Assembly: GCF_009176705.1 (NCBI RefSeq)
Contig: NZ_AP021847.1
Coordinates: 486,501-550,500, forward strand
DNA from: Pseudoalteromonas sp. A25
GTDB lineage: Bacteria; Pseudomonadota; Gammaproteobacteria; Enterobacterales; Alteromonadaceae
Reading direction: 5' to 3'
DNA: 64,000 nucleotides
In this document: one piece after another, positions 45,698 through 55,184 of the stretch
Layout: every line of letters begins with the position of its first letter
Numbering within the stretch: position 1 is the first letter of the stretch
Translations under genes and position numbers: made by a program
Notes under the pieces: generated by a model
What the model was told of the DNA's origin: nothing
The model's input: the letters and a program-made list of their open reading frames with translations, nothing else
The model's database searches: none

Positions 45698-47080
45698 ATG
45701 AACCTAACCCCAAATAAGCTACTTTGGCTCATTGCCACACTATTACTCACTACCTCACTAAATGGTTGCCATTCTCACATTGCGCCACCAAAAAGCAGTG
45801 ACTTTATTATAACGAATGTAAATATCGTAGACCCTGTTAAAGGGGTCATTCATCAACAACAGAGTATTTTAGTAAAAAACGGAAATATAAGCTTAATAAA
45901 CAATAAATTGAAAGATAAAGCCAGTTCATTAAAAGTCATTGATGGTCACAATGGCTACATCACACCTGGGCTCATTGATATGCACACACACTTTTATGAC
46001 CCCAGTGCATTAATGAGCAACTTAGCCCATGGCGTAACACATGTTCGCATTCTTAATGGCGCTCCCGAGCACTTAAAGTGGCGTAATCAAGAACGTTCTG
46101 GGTTATTGCTAGGTGCAAGTGTAACAGTAAGCAGCCCCATCTTAACAGGCACTAATAACGGCCCGCTCGCCGAGTATATAAATGATGCAAAAGATGCTCG
46201 TCAATCTGTTATCGACGCGAAAAATGCAGGGTATGACTTAATTAAGGCATATGGCAGCCTGAATGAAGAAGCCCTTTCATCGCTTATCAACACGGCTAAG
46301 GAGCTTGGGATACCTGTGGCAAAACACGGTCCAAATCTCTCTGGCAACATGTCTTGGCAAGATTTAGCTGGGTTACAGTCATTGGAGCACACCGAGGAAA
46401 TACTGCAAAGTGCACTGGGTCACCAGTTTAACCAAGAAAAATTAACTTCAGTACTGCTACAACTGAAACAACTCAATGTACCTATCACCCCAACTTTAAA
46501 CATTTTTTGGCAACTAACTCGAATTAGTGAAGACAAAGAAGCTTTTTTAAACACCTTACCAAAGCATTACATTTCGCCAATACTGGCTTATGCCGAAGAG
46601 AAAGACCAAATAAAAAGGTGGGTAAATGCTTCTGCAAAAATGGCGAGATATAACCGTAAAACGCTAAATCAACTTATCGATATAACAAAACAAATGCATA
46701 GCCATGGCATTGAGATACTAGTGGGCTCAGACGCGGGAGTTTTATGGTCGCCACACGGTTTGGCAACGCACCAAGAAATGGCGTTACTAGCGCAAGCAGG
46801 GCTAACGAACTTTGAGGTTTTAAAAGCTGCAACCTACTCACCGGCCAAAGCAATGAAATTGGAGCATCAAACAGGCCAAATAAAGGAGGGGTTATCGGCC
46901 GATTTCATCTACACAAAACGTAACCCCATTGACGATTTATCAGTACTTAAGCATCCCGATGCGATCAGTAAACGTGGCATATGGTTAACACAAGCTCAAC
47001 TTACGGATTTACAGGCACAAGCTATTGAAAATCGCAGTTTAGCGTCAGAGCTATGGATACTATTAACAAAGCAATTTTAA
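45698..47080 (+). CDS. Amidohydrolase-family lipoprotein
   Basis: A protein of 460 aa. Lipoprotein signal (LNGC, cysteine at 24). The amidohydrolase barrel has GYITPGLIDMHTHF with the first metal-binding HxH, a probable metal lysine or carboxylate near LIKAYGS, histidines in AKHGPNLSG and LEHTEE, and the late Asp in VGSDAGVLW. This pattern is shared with imidazolonepropionase-like and Xaa-Pro dipeptidase-like (prolidase-type) amidohydrolases found in the periplasm of Alteromonadales. Natural substrate unknown. ggag ribosome-binding site. Confidence 0.88.
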   Translation: MNLTPNKLLWLIATLLLTTSLNGCHSHIAPPKSSDFIITNVNIVDPVKGVIHQQQSILVKNGNISLINNKLKDKASSLKVIDGHNGYITPGLIDMHTHFYDPSALMSNLAHGVTHVRILNGAPEHLKWRNQERSGLLLGASVTVSSPILTGTNNGPLAEYINDAKDARQSVIDAKNAGYDLIKAYGSLNEEALSSLINTAKELGIPVAKHGPNLSGNMSWQDLAGLQSLEHTEEILQSALGHQFNQEKLTSVLLQLKQLNVPITPTLNIFWQLTRISEDKEAFLNTLPKHYISPILAYAEEKDQIKRWVNASAKMARYNRKTLNQLIDITKQMHSHGIEILVGSDAGVLWSPHGLATHQEMALLAQAGLTNFEVLKAATYSPAKAMKLEHQTGQIKEGLSADFIYTKRNPIDDLSVLKHPDAISKRGIWLTQAQLTDLQAQAIENRSLASELWILLTKQF

Positions 47081-47531
47081 TTACTGCTTCCATTTTAATG
47101 GTGAGGTTTGACATATTTTCAGTAAGTTTTGTCAAACCTATGTTTAGTAACGAAGTCGTTGCGTCTTCTTTGAAAGTCATAAGCTTATTTTTAGGGAGCT
47201 ACAAAATAGGCTTTGACCTTCAGTGGCAATGCATGATGTGCAAATACTGCTATATGGTGACTAGTTACAGATTGAAAGCACTGATGTCGCACAGTGCAAT
47301 ACACCACTTTTTAGGGTGCATCATCAGCACGATTCCCTTTAAAAACAAAAAACTACGCGCAACCTCTATAATTAAGAAGCTTGCGCCTTGCCAGTACTCG
47401 CAATCATGGAGACTTCGTACTATTGTTAAATGAATGGTACTTATATTTTAACCAAAAGGTGTATTTTCTCGATCTAAAGGTCTAAGAAAATGAGAGTATC
47501 TGCCTCAGCATTTGGTTCAGGAGTTATTAAG
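47081..47531. other. Intergenic region with hairpin
   Basis: About 450 bases. A 10-bp inverted repeat, aggtttgaca (47104-47113) and tgtcaaacct (47130-47139), lies just after the amidohydrolase stop. A 126-codon open frame (47053-47433) has no ribosome-binding site or family features and is not called. Confidence 0.45.
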
Positions 47532-47948
47532 ATGATCCATTTAATCTATATCAGTTCAGCTACTCGCTGGCTAACCGATGAAGAGCTTACACAATTGCTT
47601 AGTCAAGCAAGAGTTAATAACGATAAAAAAAATATTACTGGAATGCTCCTTTATGACAACGCTACCTTTATTCAAGTGCTTGAAGGCGATGAAAAAGATG
47701 TACATGAGGTATATCATAAAATAGCGCAAGATCCTCGCAACACGGGGCTTGTCAAATTAGTAGAAAAAACCATTGAGACAAGAGACTTTCCGGATTGGAG
47801 CATGGGCTTCAAAAATTTACAGTCGTGCTTATCTCATCCAATTCCAGGTTTTGTCGATATATTCAATGGTAAGTTAAATAAAGAAATAGCCAAAAGAAAC
47901 CATGTGTCGGTAGAGAGGCTAATGAAAAGTTTTGCAGTCAATATCTAG
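47532..47948 (+). CDS. BLUF-domain blue-light photoreceptor (short, stand-alone)
   Basis: 138 aa from the ATG at 47532, with caggag 8 bases upstream; the longer frame from 47490 adds 14 residues before the conserved first strand. BLUF proteins bind FAD and respond to blue light. Key residues: Y6 (LIYISSA), N29/N30, Q48 (ATFIQVLEG) and the late WSMGF segment with the semi-conserved Trp/Met. Only about 40 residues follow the domain, so output must be through a partner protein, as for PixD, BlrB and related short BLUF proteins. No obvious partner gene is adjacent. Confidence 0.92.
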   Translation: MIHLIYISSATRWLTDEELTQLLSQARVNNDKKNITGMLLYDNATFIQVLEGDEKDVHEVYHKIAQDPRNTGLVKLVEKTIETRDFPDWSMGFKNLQSCLSHPIPGFVDIFNGKLNKEIAKRNHVSVERLMKSFAVNI

Positions 47949-48295
47949 CTTAACCTTGCAGTAGGTTTGTTGTATTTTTCCATACCTAAAAACAAGTATA
48001 GTTATGGATATCTTACTCCCCTCCACATAAAGCACGCTCGATAAGTTTAAAATCTACCACCCAACAATTTCCGCCATGCCCTTTATTTGTACAAAACATG
48101 CTTAAAAGCCAAGCAGCCTCACCACCTGAACAAAAAATATTCTAACCATAGCGTAGAGCAAATAAAACAAATAAAATCATATGTTTGAATAAAAGAAACT
48201 TGCCTTTTGAACGCCAGAAATGGAAATGTCAACATTGAATTCCTTTGTGTAACCCTTTAACCTTTATTTTTATTGAACGTTCAATTAATAAAAAT
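47949..48295. promoter_or_regulatory. Upstream region of the bet operon
   Basis: About 350 bases without a gene. It ends in the BetI-type palindrome at 48272-48285. The AT-rich stretch before it (48160-48270) probably holds the promoter. Confidence 0.5.
48272..48285. promoter_or_regulatory. BetI-type operator palindrome
   Basis: Perfect 14-bp palindrome attgaacgttcaat, 10 bases before the betI start. The ttgaacgttcaa core is characteristic of BetI sites. Implies choline-responsive autorepression. Confidence 0.8.
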
Positions 48296-48886
48296 ATGCC
48301 AAAAGTCGGAATGGAACCTGTTCGCCGCGAGCAGCTAATAAAAGCAACCATAGAATCGGTTGCTGAGCTGGGCTTACAAGGTACAACTATTAACAGTATT
48401 AGCAAAAAAGCAGGGTTATCTTCTGGGATAATCAGTCATTATTTTGGTGGTAAACAAGGTTTAATTGAAGCCACAGTGCGTTACTTATTGTCGAGCCTTA
48501 AAGTGGAGCTAATGGCAAAAGTAAATAGCGAGACACCACCAGAACAAAGGCTGATGTACATCGTTGAAGCCAACTTTGCTTTAGTGCAACAGCGAAAAGA
48601 TACCACGCGAACATGGCTAAGCTTTTGGGCGCAATCAATGCACGACCCAGAATTACACCGACTTCAGAACGTTAACAGTAAACGCTTATACAGCAATCTG
48701 GCGAGCTCGTTTCGACAATTAATGAGTACTGAAAACTCGAAGCGCGCCGCACAGCTCAGCGCAGCAATGATTGATGGCTTATGGCTTCGTGCCGTGCTAA
48801 GTCAATCAGATAAAGACCAATTTAAACACAGTGAACAACTTGCAAAAGACTATGTTCACTCATTGATCAGTCAGTATGGAGCCTAA
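48296..48886 (+). CDS. betI: TetR-family choline-responsive repressor
   Basis: 196 aa from the ATG at 48296 ([22 protein letters not shown]), the usual BetI N-terminus; the frame upstream crosses the operator and is not used. The helix-turn-helix reads [35 protein letters not shown]. The long C-terminal helical region includes [17 protein letters not shown], typical of BetI choline binding. It represses the bet operon in the absence of choline. First gene, one base before betB. Confidence 0.95.
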   Translation: MPKVGMEPVRREQLIKATIESVAELGLQGTTINSISKKAGLSSGIISHYFGGKQGLIEATVRYLLSSLKVELMAKVNSETPPEQRLMYIVEANFALVQQRKDTTRTWLSFWAQSMHDPELHRLQNVNSKRLYSNLASSFRQLMSTENSKRAAQLSAAMIDGLWLRAVLSQSDKDQFKHSEQLAKDYVHSLISQYGA

Positions 48887-48887
48887 T

Positions 48888-50366
48888 ATGACAACCATGA
48901 CGTACAACGTCCCCGTCTACCAAAACTTTATTCACGGCCAATACATGGCCAACCAAACTGGTGAGAGTTTTGAGGTAAAGAACCCAGCGACTGATGAAGT
49001 GATCTATCGCATAGAAGTGGCTGACGAATCAATACAAACAGCAGCTATTGAAAGTGCCAAACAAGGTTTTGCCATTTGGTCTGCCATGACACCGATTGAA
49101 CGCAGCCGCATTTTATTAAAAGCGGTTGAGCTGCTGCGCGCTCGTAATGATGAACTAGCGAAAGTAGAAGTGCTAGACACAGGCAAACCATGGCAAGAGG
49201 CTGAGTGTGTAGATGTACAAACAGGTGCCGATGTTATTGAGTACTTTGCAGGCCTAGCACCCGCTCAGGTTGGTCAACAGCAAATGGTTGGCAACGATTT
49301 TTACTACACTCGCAAAGAGCCACTGGGCATTTGCGCTGGTATTGGCGCTTGGAACTACCCATTACAAATTGCTTGCTGGAAATCAGGCCCAGCTTTAGCC
49401 GCGGGTAACGTATTGTTGTTTAAACCGTCTGAAGAAACCCCGCTTGGCGCATTAAAACTGGCGGAAATTTTTGTTGAAGCAGGAGTACCAGCTGGCGTAT
49501 TTAATGTAGTGCAAGGTGCCGCAGAAGTGGGTCAATGGCTAACAGGTCACCCAGAGATTGAAAAAGTGTCATTTACCGGCGAAGTTGGCACGGGCAAAAA
49601 AGTCATGAGTAGTGCAGCTAGCACACTTAAAGACGTCACGATGGAATTGGGTGGCAAATCCCCTCTTATTGTATTTGATGATGCTGATATCACACAAGCC
49701 ATCAGTGCAGCGATGCTTGGCAACTTTTATACGCAAGGTGAAATTTGTACCAACTGTACACGCGTTTATGTACATCGTAGCGTTTATGAGCAGTTTATCA
49801 GCGAGCTTAAAACACGCACCGAGCAAAATATCATTGCGGGCGACCCGATGAACCCAGAGGTGAATCTAGGGGCACTTATTTCAAAGCCGCATCAGCAACT
49901 CGTCATGGACTATATCAACAAAGGTATCGCTGAGGGCGCGAAATTACTCACAGGTGGTAAAGCACTAAACCCAGAATCAGCACCGAATGGCTACTTTGTT
50001 GCACCAACCGTTTTTGTTGAGTGTACTGATGAGATGACCATTGTTAAAGAAGAGATATTTGGCCCGGTAATGAGTGTTCTGGTGTTTGACGATGAGCATG
50101 AAGTAATTGAGCGCGCAAACAACACGCACCTTGGTTTAGCCGCTGGCGTATTCACCAAAGACATTCAACGTGCGCACCGCGTTATTCATCAAATTCAAGC
50201 GGGGATCTGTTGGATCAATGCGTATGGTAACTCACCTGCTGAGATGCCCGTTGGTGGCTATAAACACTCTGGTATCGGCAGAGAAAACGGCATAGAAACG
50301 CTAGATCAATACACTCAAACCAAATCGGTTTATGTAGGTATGAATAAAATCGACAGCCCATTTTAA
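48888..50366 (+). CDS. betB: Betaine aldehyde dehydrogenase
   Basis: Oxidises betaine aldehyde to glycine betaine with NAD(P)+; 492 aa. The start at 48888 is preferred over 48876: ggag lies 6 bases before it and it directly follows the betI stop. Active-site blocks are [22 protein letters not shown], the catalytic Glu in [18 protein letters not shown], and the catalytic Cys in [11 protein letters not shown]. The [12 protein letters not shown] stretch and a C-terminal [10 protein letters not shown] are also typical. Makes an osmoprotectant in the cytoplasm together with betA. Confidence 0.96.
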   Translation: MTTMTYNVPVYQNFIHGQYMANQTGESFEVKNPATDEVIYRIEVADESIQTAAIESAKQGFAIWSAMTPIERSRILLKAVELLRARNDELAKVEVLDTGKPWQEAECVDVQTGADVIEYFAGLAPAQVGQQQMVGNDFYYTRKEPLGICAGIGAWNYPLQIACWKSGPALAAGNVLLFKPSEETPLGALKLAEIFVEAGVPAGVFNVVQGAAEVGQWLTGHPEIEKVSFTGEVGTGKKVMSSAASTLKDVTMELGGKSPLIVFDDADITQAISAAMLGNFYTQGEICTNCTRVYVHRSVYEQFISELKTRTEQNIIAGDPMNPEVNLGALISKPHQQLVMDYINKGIAEGAKLLTGGKALNPESAPNGYFVAPTVFVECTDEMTIVKEEIFGPVMSVLVFDDEHEVIERANNTHLGLAAGVFTKDIQRAHRVIHQIQAGICWINAYGNSPAEMPVGGYKHSGIGRENGIETLDQYTQTKSVYVGMNKIDSPF

Positions 50367-50377
50367 TTGGAGAAACC

Positions 50378-52045
50378 ATGACTCAGAAATATGATTACAT
50401 CATAGTTGGTGCTGGCTCCGCGGGATGTGTACTCGCTAATCGACTGACCGAAAATGGCCAACACAAAGTGTTGCTACTAGAAACGGGCGGTAGTGATAAA
50501 AGCATTTTTATCCAAATGCCAACCGCTTTGTCTATCCCTATGAATACGGACAAATACGCATGGCAGTTCCACACTGAACCTGAGCCGTATTTGGATAACA
50601 GAAAAATGCACTGCCCGCGCGGCAAGGTGCTCGGCGGTTCGTCTTCTATCAACGGTATGGTATACGTACGTGGTCATGCTAAAGACTTTGATGAGTGGCA
50701 ACAGCACGGTGCACAAGGCTGGGACTATCAGTCATGCTTGCCCTATTTTAAAAAAGCTGAGTCTTGGTACTTAGGTGAAAACAGCCATCGAGGTTCACAA
50801 GGCCCATTAGGGGTCAATAACGGCAATGAGATGGAAAATCCGCTTTACCGTGCCTTTATTGAAGCAGGCCAGCAGGCGGGTTATGCCAAAACCAACGACT
50901 ATAACGCAGCACAGCAAGAAGGCTTTGGCCCGATGCATATGACCGTAAAAAACGGTCGCCGCTGTTCAGCCAGCCGCGCCTATCTCGACCCTATTAAACG
51001 TCGCAGCAATTTAACCATTATTACTGGCGCACAAGCTCAAAAAGTACTGCTTAAAAACAAGCAAGCGCAAGGAGTCGAGTTTAAAGTTAAAGGCAAAGTG
51101 CAAACGGCTCTTGCAAAGCGCGAAGTGATCTTAAGTGCCGGCCCTATTGGCTCACCGCACTTACTGCAGCTTTCAGGCATTGGTGATAAAGCGATACTGG
51201 AAAAAGCGGGCGTTGATGTACAACACCACTTACCAGGTGTTGGGCAAAACTTACAAGACCACTTAGAGTTTTACTTTCAATACAAGTGCAAGCAACCCAT
51301 TACCCTCAACGGTAAGCTGGGGCTTATTTCTAAAGGTTTGATTGGTGCACGTTGGATCTTAAATAAAGATGGGCTTGGTGCAACAAACCATTTTGAATCT
51401 TGCGCCTTTATTCGTTCAAAACCTGGGGTTGAGTGGCCTGATATTCAATACCACTTCTTGCCAGCGGCCATTCGTTACGATGGTAAGAGTGCCTTTGATG
51501 GTCATGGTTTCCAAGTACACGTGGGGCATAACAAGCCTAAGAGCCGTGGTGCAGTCACTATTGCATCTAACAACCCAGACAACGCGCCAAAAATTCAATT
51601 TAATTACCTTCAGCACCCTGAGGATATTGAAGGATTTAGAGCATGTGTACGTCTAACTCGCGAAATCATCGAGCAAAGAGCCTTTGACGATTATCGCGAC
51701 GATGAAATTCAACCAGGTAAAGATATACAAACCGATGAACAAATTGACGAGTTTGTGCGCCAAGCGGTTGAAAGTGCCTATCACCCTTCTTGCTCATGTA
51801 AAATGGGTGAGGATGAAATGGCCGTGGTTGACTCTCAAACCAAGGTCCACGGTATCAATAGCTTACGTGTGGTTGACTCATCTATATTCCCAACCATACC
51901 TAATGGCAACTTAAACGCCCCAACTATTATGGTTGCTGAAAAAGCCGCAGACCATATTTTGGGAAAAAAACTACTTAACAACCTAGATGTACCCGTCGCC
52001 ATGGAATCACAGTGGCAACAAGTGCAACGTCGTTCGGAGATCTAA
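50378..52045 (+). CDS. betA: Choline dehydrogenase (GMC oxidoreductase)
   Basis: A protein of 555 aa. The FAD-binding motif [17 protein letters not shown] opens the protein. The GMC signatures are [18 protein letters not shown] and [17 protein letters not shown]. The active-site His is in [13 protein letters not shown], and N-x-N in the final [18 protein letters not shown]. Membrane-associated enzyme that oxidises choline to betaine aldehyde. ggag ribosome-binding site, 11 bases after betB. Confidence 0.97.
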   Translation: MTQKYDYIIVGAGSAGCVLANRLTENGQHKVLLLETGGSDKSIFIQMPTALSIPMNTDKYAWQFHTEPEPYLDNRKMHCPRGKVLGGSSSINGMVYVRGHAKDFDEWQQHGAQGWDYQSCLPYFKKAESWYLGENSHRGSQGPLGVNNGNEMENPLYRAFIEAGQQAGYAKTNDYNAAQQEGFGPMHMTVKNGRRCSASRAYLDPIKRRSNLTIITGAQAQKVLLKNKQAQGVEFKVKGKVQTALAKREVILSAGPIGSPHLLQLSGIGDKAILEKAGVDVQHHLPGVGQNLQDHLEFYFQYKCKQPITLNGKLGLISKGLIGARWILNKDGLGATNHFESCAFIRSKPGVEWPDIQYHFLPAAIRYDGKSAFDGHGFQVHVGHNKPKSRGAVTIASNNPDNAPKIQFNYLQHPEDIEGFRACVRLTREIIEQRAFDDYRDDEIQPGKDIQTDEQIDEFVRQAVESAYHPSCSCKMGEDEMAVVDSQTKVHGINSLRVVDSSIFPTIPNGNLNAPTIMVAEKAADHILGKKLLNNLDVPVAMESQWQQVQRRSEI

Positions 52046-52049
52046 ATTT

Positions 52050-52116
52050 GCCACTCGCTCAGGCAGCTATACCTGAGCGGGGCTCGCAGTGGCGTGCGGG
52101 ATAAATTGGTTATCCC
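52050..52116 (+). other. Two tandem hairpins between betA and the transporter gene
   Basis: Hairpin 1: outer arms gccact (52050-52055) with agtggc (52088-52093) and inner arms cgctcagg (52056-52063) with cctgagcg (52072-52079). Hairpin 2: gggataa (52098-52104) with ttatccc (52110-52116). They begin 4 bases after the betA stop. No T run, so they may set relative transcript levels rather than end transcription. Confidence 0.6.
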
Positions 52117-52185
52117 AGGAGTTTAGGGCTTTGCTCTGCTCTCTCAGCATTAATGCGAGATAAAATAAAAAACAACGGAGAAATA

Positions 52186-52236
52186 ATGAGTTACTTTTAC
52201 TTATTTTGGGAGGGTGACAATGACCTTATGGCTTAG
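52186..52236 (+). CDS. 16-aa leader peptide overlapping the transporter start
   Basis: The reading frame M-S-Y-F-Y-L-F-W-E-G-D-N-D-L-M-A has its own good ribosome-binding site (cggag, 5-6 bases upstream). It contains the ribosome-binding site of the transporter gene and ends 14 bases inside that gene. The peptide is aromatic-rich at the start. It could couple translation of the transporter to passage of a ribosome. Whether it is translated is inference. Confidence 0.4.
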   Translation: MSYFYLFWEGDNDLMA

Positions 52237-53437
52237 TGCTGGTATCATTTTCACCCTATTAGCAATTGCTTTAATTATATTTAAATGGGGTAATTTACAG
52301 TGTGTGGGCGTCACACCAGTTAAGACATTTACGTTTATCGCCATATTGTTCACGTCAGGCTTAGATGTCGGACTGATCATGTTTCCTCTTACTGAGTTTG
52401 CGGGTTACGCAGACATAAAAGCAAGCCCAGAGTACGCGTTTGCAAATCCTTTAGCCATTGAATTTGGTTTTTGGGGCTTTTTGATCTGGGGATTTTATTT
52501 CCTTACCTGCTTTTATTTCTGCGTAATAGAACCCAAAGTGAAATTTTTTGAAATTCCTTGGGTGAAATTAGTCAATAATGTGATCATTATTGGCACCTGT
52601 GCTTTTACAGCCTATTTATTACTATCCAACTTACCATGGTATTTACCCGAGGTAGGCGATGGTAGCTCTATTATTCCAACCTTTTATTTGGTAGTGCTGG
52701 CGGCCATTTGCTTTGCGGTGTACTCAAGTACAAGTTTAAAGTATGTACGCTTTTTAAGTATCTCTACCACTTGGTTGTTTATCGGCTTAATTGCCTTTAT
52801 GTGGGGCTCTGCCTTTATCTTTGGCGATAGCGGCATGCAAAGCTTTGCCAATAAGTTTGCGTTACTGGGCGATTATTTTGTCAACATTGACCAATTTGTA
52901 TTGCCACTAAATGATTACCACGAGTTCTATCTATTTTGGTGGTTCGCATGGAGTATCATGATTGGCCAATTTACTTCTCGTTTTGTAGGTGGACTTAAGA
53001 CTTATCAAGTACTTGCTGCTATGTTGGTATTTCCTTCTATCCCAATCGCAGTATGGTTTAGCGTGCTCTATCACTACCATGAAGCGGGGATTTCAACCGC
53101 AGGAATTAAAAACTTTGCCATGGTATTTGTGGGCGTCGTGTTTGTGATCAACTCACTTGACTCGCTTATTCGCCTATACACAGACAACTTAAATTTAACA
53201 GTAAAACGCTTAGGTAAGCGTAACTACATGTTATTTAATATAGTTGCGCTATCATTATTAACCTTATTGTTCAAACTTGAGTTTTTACAAATTCAATGGG
53301 TCGGCGCACTGGTCATCGGATTGTTTTTCTCCTGCGTTACCTACATAGGTTACAACAAGTTTAAAACAGTGAGCCAAATAGATAGCTCACCTAAAGACAA
53401 CAAAATTGATTACAGCAAAATTGAAACTGCTAGCTAA
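52220..53437 (+). CDS. Divergent BCCT-like transporter (probable choline or betaine uptake)
   Basis: 405 aa from the ATG at 52220 (gggagg 6 bases upstream); a GTG two codons earlier is less likely. About ten to eleven membrane helices. FTFIAILFTSGLDVGLIMFPLTEF aligns with the first glycine-rich segment of BCCT carriers (F-S-A-G-M-G-I-G-L), and FYLFWWFAWSIMIGQFTSRFVGG with the W-W-x-S-W-x-P-F-V-G-x-F-I-A-R-I segment, but the protein is shorter than the usual 500 or more residues and the glycine motif and W-x-x-x-x-P motif are altered. Fourth gene of the bet operon, so choline or betaine uptake is likely. It is separated from betA by two hairpins and a small leader frame. Confidence 0.75.
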   Translation: MTLWLSAGIIFTLLAIALIIFKWGNLQCVGVTPVKTFTFIAILFTSGLDVGLIMFPLTEFAGYADIKASPEYAFANPLAIEFGFWGFLIWGFYFLTCFYFCVIEPKVKFFEIPWVKLVNNVIIIGTCAFTAYLLLSNLPWYLPEVGDGSSIIPTFYLVVLAAICFAVYSSTSLKYVRFLSISTTWLFIGLIAFMWGSAFIFGDSGMQSFANKFALLGDYFVNIDQFVLPLNDYHEFYLFWWFAWSIMIGQFTSRFVGGLKTYQVLAAMLVFPSIPIAVWFSVLYHYHEAGISTAGIKNFAMVFVGVVFVINSLDSLIRLYTDNLNLTVKRLGKRNYMLFNIVALSLLTLLFKLEFLQIQWVGALVIGLFFSCVTYIGYNKFKTVSQIDSSPKDNKIDYSKIETAS

Positions 53438-53450
53438 GGATTACAACATA

Positions 53451-54149
53451 ATGACAACATCAAAAACTCTACTATTAGGCGCATTAGCACTCGCTTCAAC
53501 CCAAGCTTTGGCGAACCTATCTACAACTATTACCGCTGCGTCAGACTACACATTTAATGGTGTAAGCCAGACCAAAAACGACCCAGCATTGCAAGGCAGC
53601 CTCGATTACGCTCTTAACAATGGTGTATATGTTGGCTCTTGGGCATCAAACGTCGATTTCGCTGACAACACAGATCTAGAGTGGGACTTTTACGTTGGTA
53701 AATACACAACGCTTAATGAAAGCTGGAGCGTTGACTATGGTATTGCCTATTACAGCTATCATGGTGGCGACAACTCAAGCAATGGTAACTACCCAGAAGT
53801 TTATTCAAAATTTGGCTTTGCTAATTCACTTGGTCAAACTGAATTTAACTTCTGGTACAGCTGGGACTATTTTGGCACAGGCGCGGATCATACCGTTGCT
53901 ATGGTTGCACACAGTGTTGAAGTAGCGCCAGGGCACACATTGCGTGCCAGCTTTGATGTATCTAACTCTCTTGATGGCAATAAATATATGTGGGATGCGG
54001 GCGATAAGTCGTACACACATTACCGCCTAGCCTATCAAACCAGCTACGCAGGCTTTGACGTTGAAGTAGCGGCAGAGAACACCAGCCTAGATTATGATAC
54101 GGCTGACGAGCGTGTTGTGCTTAGCGTCTCTCGCACATTTAATTTGTAA
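53451..54149 (+). CDS. TorF-family putative outer-membrane porin
   Basis: 232 aa from the ATG at 53451, with taagga ribosome-binding site. Signal peptide (1-20, AxA site TQALA). The mature protein is beta-rich: TTITAASDYTFNGVSQTKNDPALQGSLDYAL is the TorF/TIGR02001 signature start and VVLSVSRTFNL ends in the aromatic pattern of an outer-membrane barrel. Situated directly after the BCCT-like gene, it may be an outer-membrane channel for choline or betaine entry; this is inferred from context. Ends with a classic terminator. Confidence 0.85.
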   Translation: MTTSKTLLLGALALASTQALANLSTTITAASDYTFNGVSQTKNDPALQGSLDYALNNGVYVGSWASNVDFADNTDLEWDFYVGKYTTLNESWSVDYGIAYYSYHGGDNSSNGNYPEVYSKFGFANSLGQTEFNFWYSWDYFGTGADHTVAMVAHSVEVAPGHTLRASFDVSNSLDGNKYMWDAGDKSYTHYRLAYQTSYAGFDVEVAAENTSLDYDTADERVVLSVSRTFNL

Positions 54150-54179
54150 GATACAAGTCTCCTACTACTTGTAAACAAG

Positions 54180-54203
54180 GCCAAGCGAAAGCTTGGCTTT
54201 TTT
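54180..54203 (+). terminator. Rho-independent terminator of the bet/porin operon
   Basis: The arms gccaagc (54180-54186) and gcttggc (54191-54197) with a gaaa tetraloop are followed by six T residues. Confidence 0.93.
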
Positions 54204-54270
54204 ATGGGTAAGTATCTGCAGATTTGAAGGCATTTCATCATAACTAAAAATATTACAAATACTCAGCCTA

Positions 54271-54437
54271 TTAATACCAATTGCATTAAATTGGTGATCA
54301 GATATTGCGACAGATAAATGGCTTAGTAACAAGGCAAATATTTCGCTATGTAGTTATTCTACATGAGAAATATTTAACGCAGTTAATGAGTTATTTAGCT
54401 CGCTAGAATGATCAATGGATTAATAAAATTGGTATAA
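54271..54437. repeat. 167-nt MITE-like palindromic element
   Basis: The ends are inverted: left ttaataccaatt... ending ggtgatca, right the reverse complement pattern ttataccaatt... ending ttgatca. The interior is also inverted (gcaaatatttc against gaaatattt, agataaatgg against ttatttagct) around a central hairpin atgtag-ttatt-ctacat (54348-54364). Similar interior words occur in the element at 2323-2424. It has no coding capacity. A dispersed, non-autonomous repeat is likely. Confidence 0.65.
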
Positions 54438-54707
54438 TATCGCTCTACAATCTTACTGCGTTTTGCTTAGACTACCTAAATAGACAGTCAATGAATAAAG
54501 ACAAACAAAAGCATACGCTTGTCTATCGCTGGGCTATCGGCCACACTAATAAACTGCAAGCTATAAACTTTAACATATTAATGAGCACAAAATTTCTATA
54601 ACCTATTGAAATATATACTTTGTCATATCGGTTACGTACCAGTGACGTAAAGAATAGTCGAGTTTTTCGTTAAGCTCTCCTTATCAATACAGCAAAGGAC
54701 TAACAAA
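54438..54707. other. AT-rich intergenic region before an XRE gene
   Basis: No gene seen. It presumably carries the promoter of the XRE-type gene; a ribosome-binding site aaagga is at 54694-54699. Confidence 0.4.
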
Positions 54708-55184
54708 GTGATTACTAGAAAATTAAGGTTGCAAAGAGGCTGGTCTCAAGACCAACTGGCACAGTTAAGTGGCTTGAGCCTTAGAACAATCCAGCGCATT
54801 GAGCGCGGTCATACACCAAGCTTAGAGTCACTCAAGTCTTTAGCTGCTGTTTTTGAAACCACAGTCGCAGACCTTCAACAGGAGCTTAAAATGAAACCAC
54901 ACAACTCAGATATCAGTTTAACCGAACAAGAGCAAACAGTGATTGAACATGTTAAAGCCATTAGAGACTTTTACTCACACGCTTTAACCTATGCCATTAT
55001 CATTGTTTTCTTATTTATTCTTAACTACATAACTAACCCTGGTTATATTTGGGCTTGGTGGGCCGCACTTGGCTGGGGAATAGGTCTTGCCTCGCACGGG
55101 TTAAGTATTTTTGAGGTTTTTGACTTTTTTGGCCCCCGCTGGGAGAAAAAGCAAATTGAAAAACGCCTAGGTCGAAAACTCTAG
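54708..55184 (+). CDS. XRE-family HTH protein with C-terminal 2TM domain
   Basis: A protein of 158 aa. The XRE helix-turn-helix (about 2-58) reads LRLQRGWSQDQLAQLSGLSLRTIQRIERGHTPSLESLKSLAAVF. The C-terminal 2TM domain (about 78-158) has two membrane helices (TYAIIIVFLFILNY and WAWWAALGWGIGLASHGLSIF) framed by RDFYSHALTY and a basic tail WEKKQIEKRLGRKL. Such fusions are common in Gram-negative genomes and may act as membrane-tethered regulators. GTG start, aaagga 8 bases upstream. It is the last gene before the RADAR-type operon; a link is not shown. Confidence 0.88.
   Translation: MITRKLRLQRGWSQDQLAQLSGLSLRTIQRIERGHTPSLESLKSLAAVFETTVADLQQELKMKPHNSDISLTEQEQTVIEHVKAIRDFYSHALTYAIIIVFLFILNYITNPGYIWAWWAALGWGIGLASHGLSIFEVFDFFGPRWEKKQIEKRLGRKL

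Noticed and set aside
47053..47433. 126-codon open frame after the amidohydrolase gene
   Set aside because: It starts inside the amidohydrolase gene, lacks a ribosome-binding site and contains a hairpin. Its composition looks non-coding.
54708..55184. XRE-2TM gene as a component or regulator of the RADAR operon
   Set aside because: It is separated by a strong hairpin and about 770 bases. The family is common at many unrelated loci.
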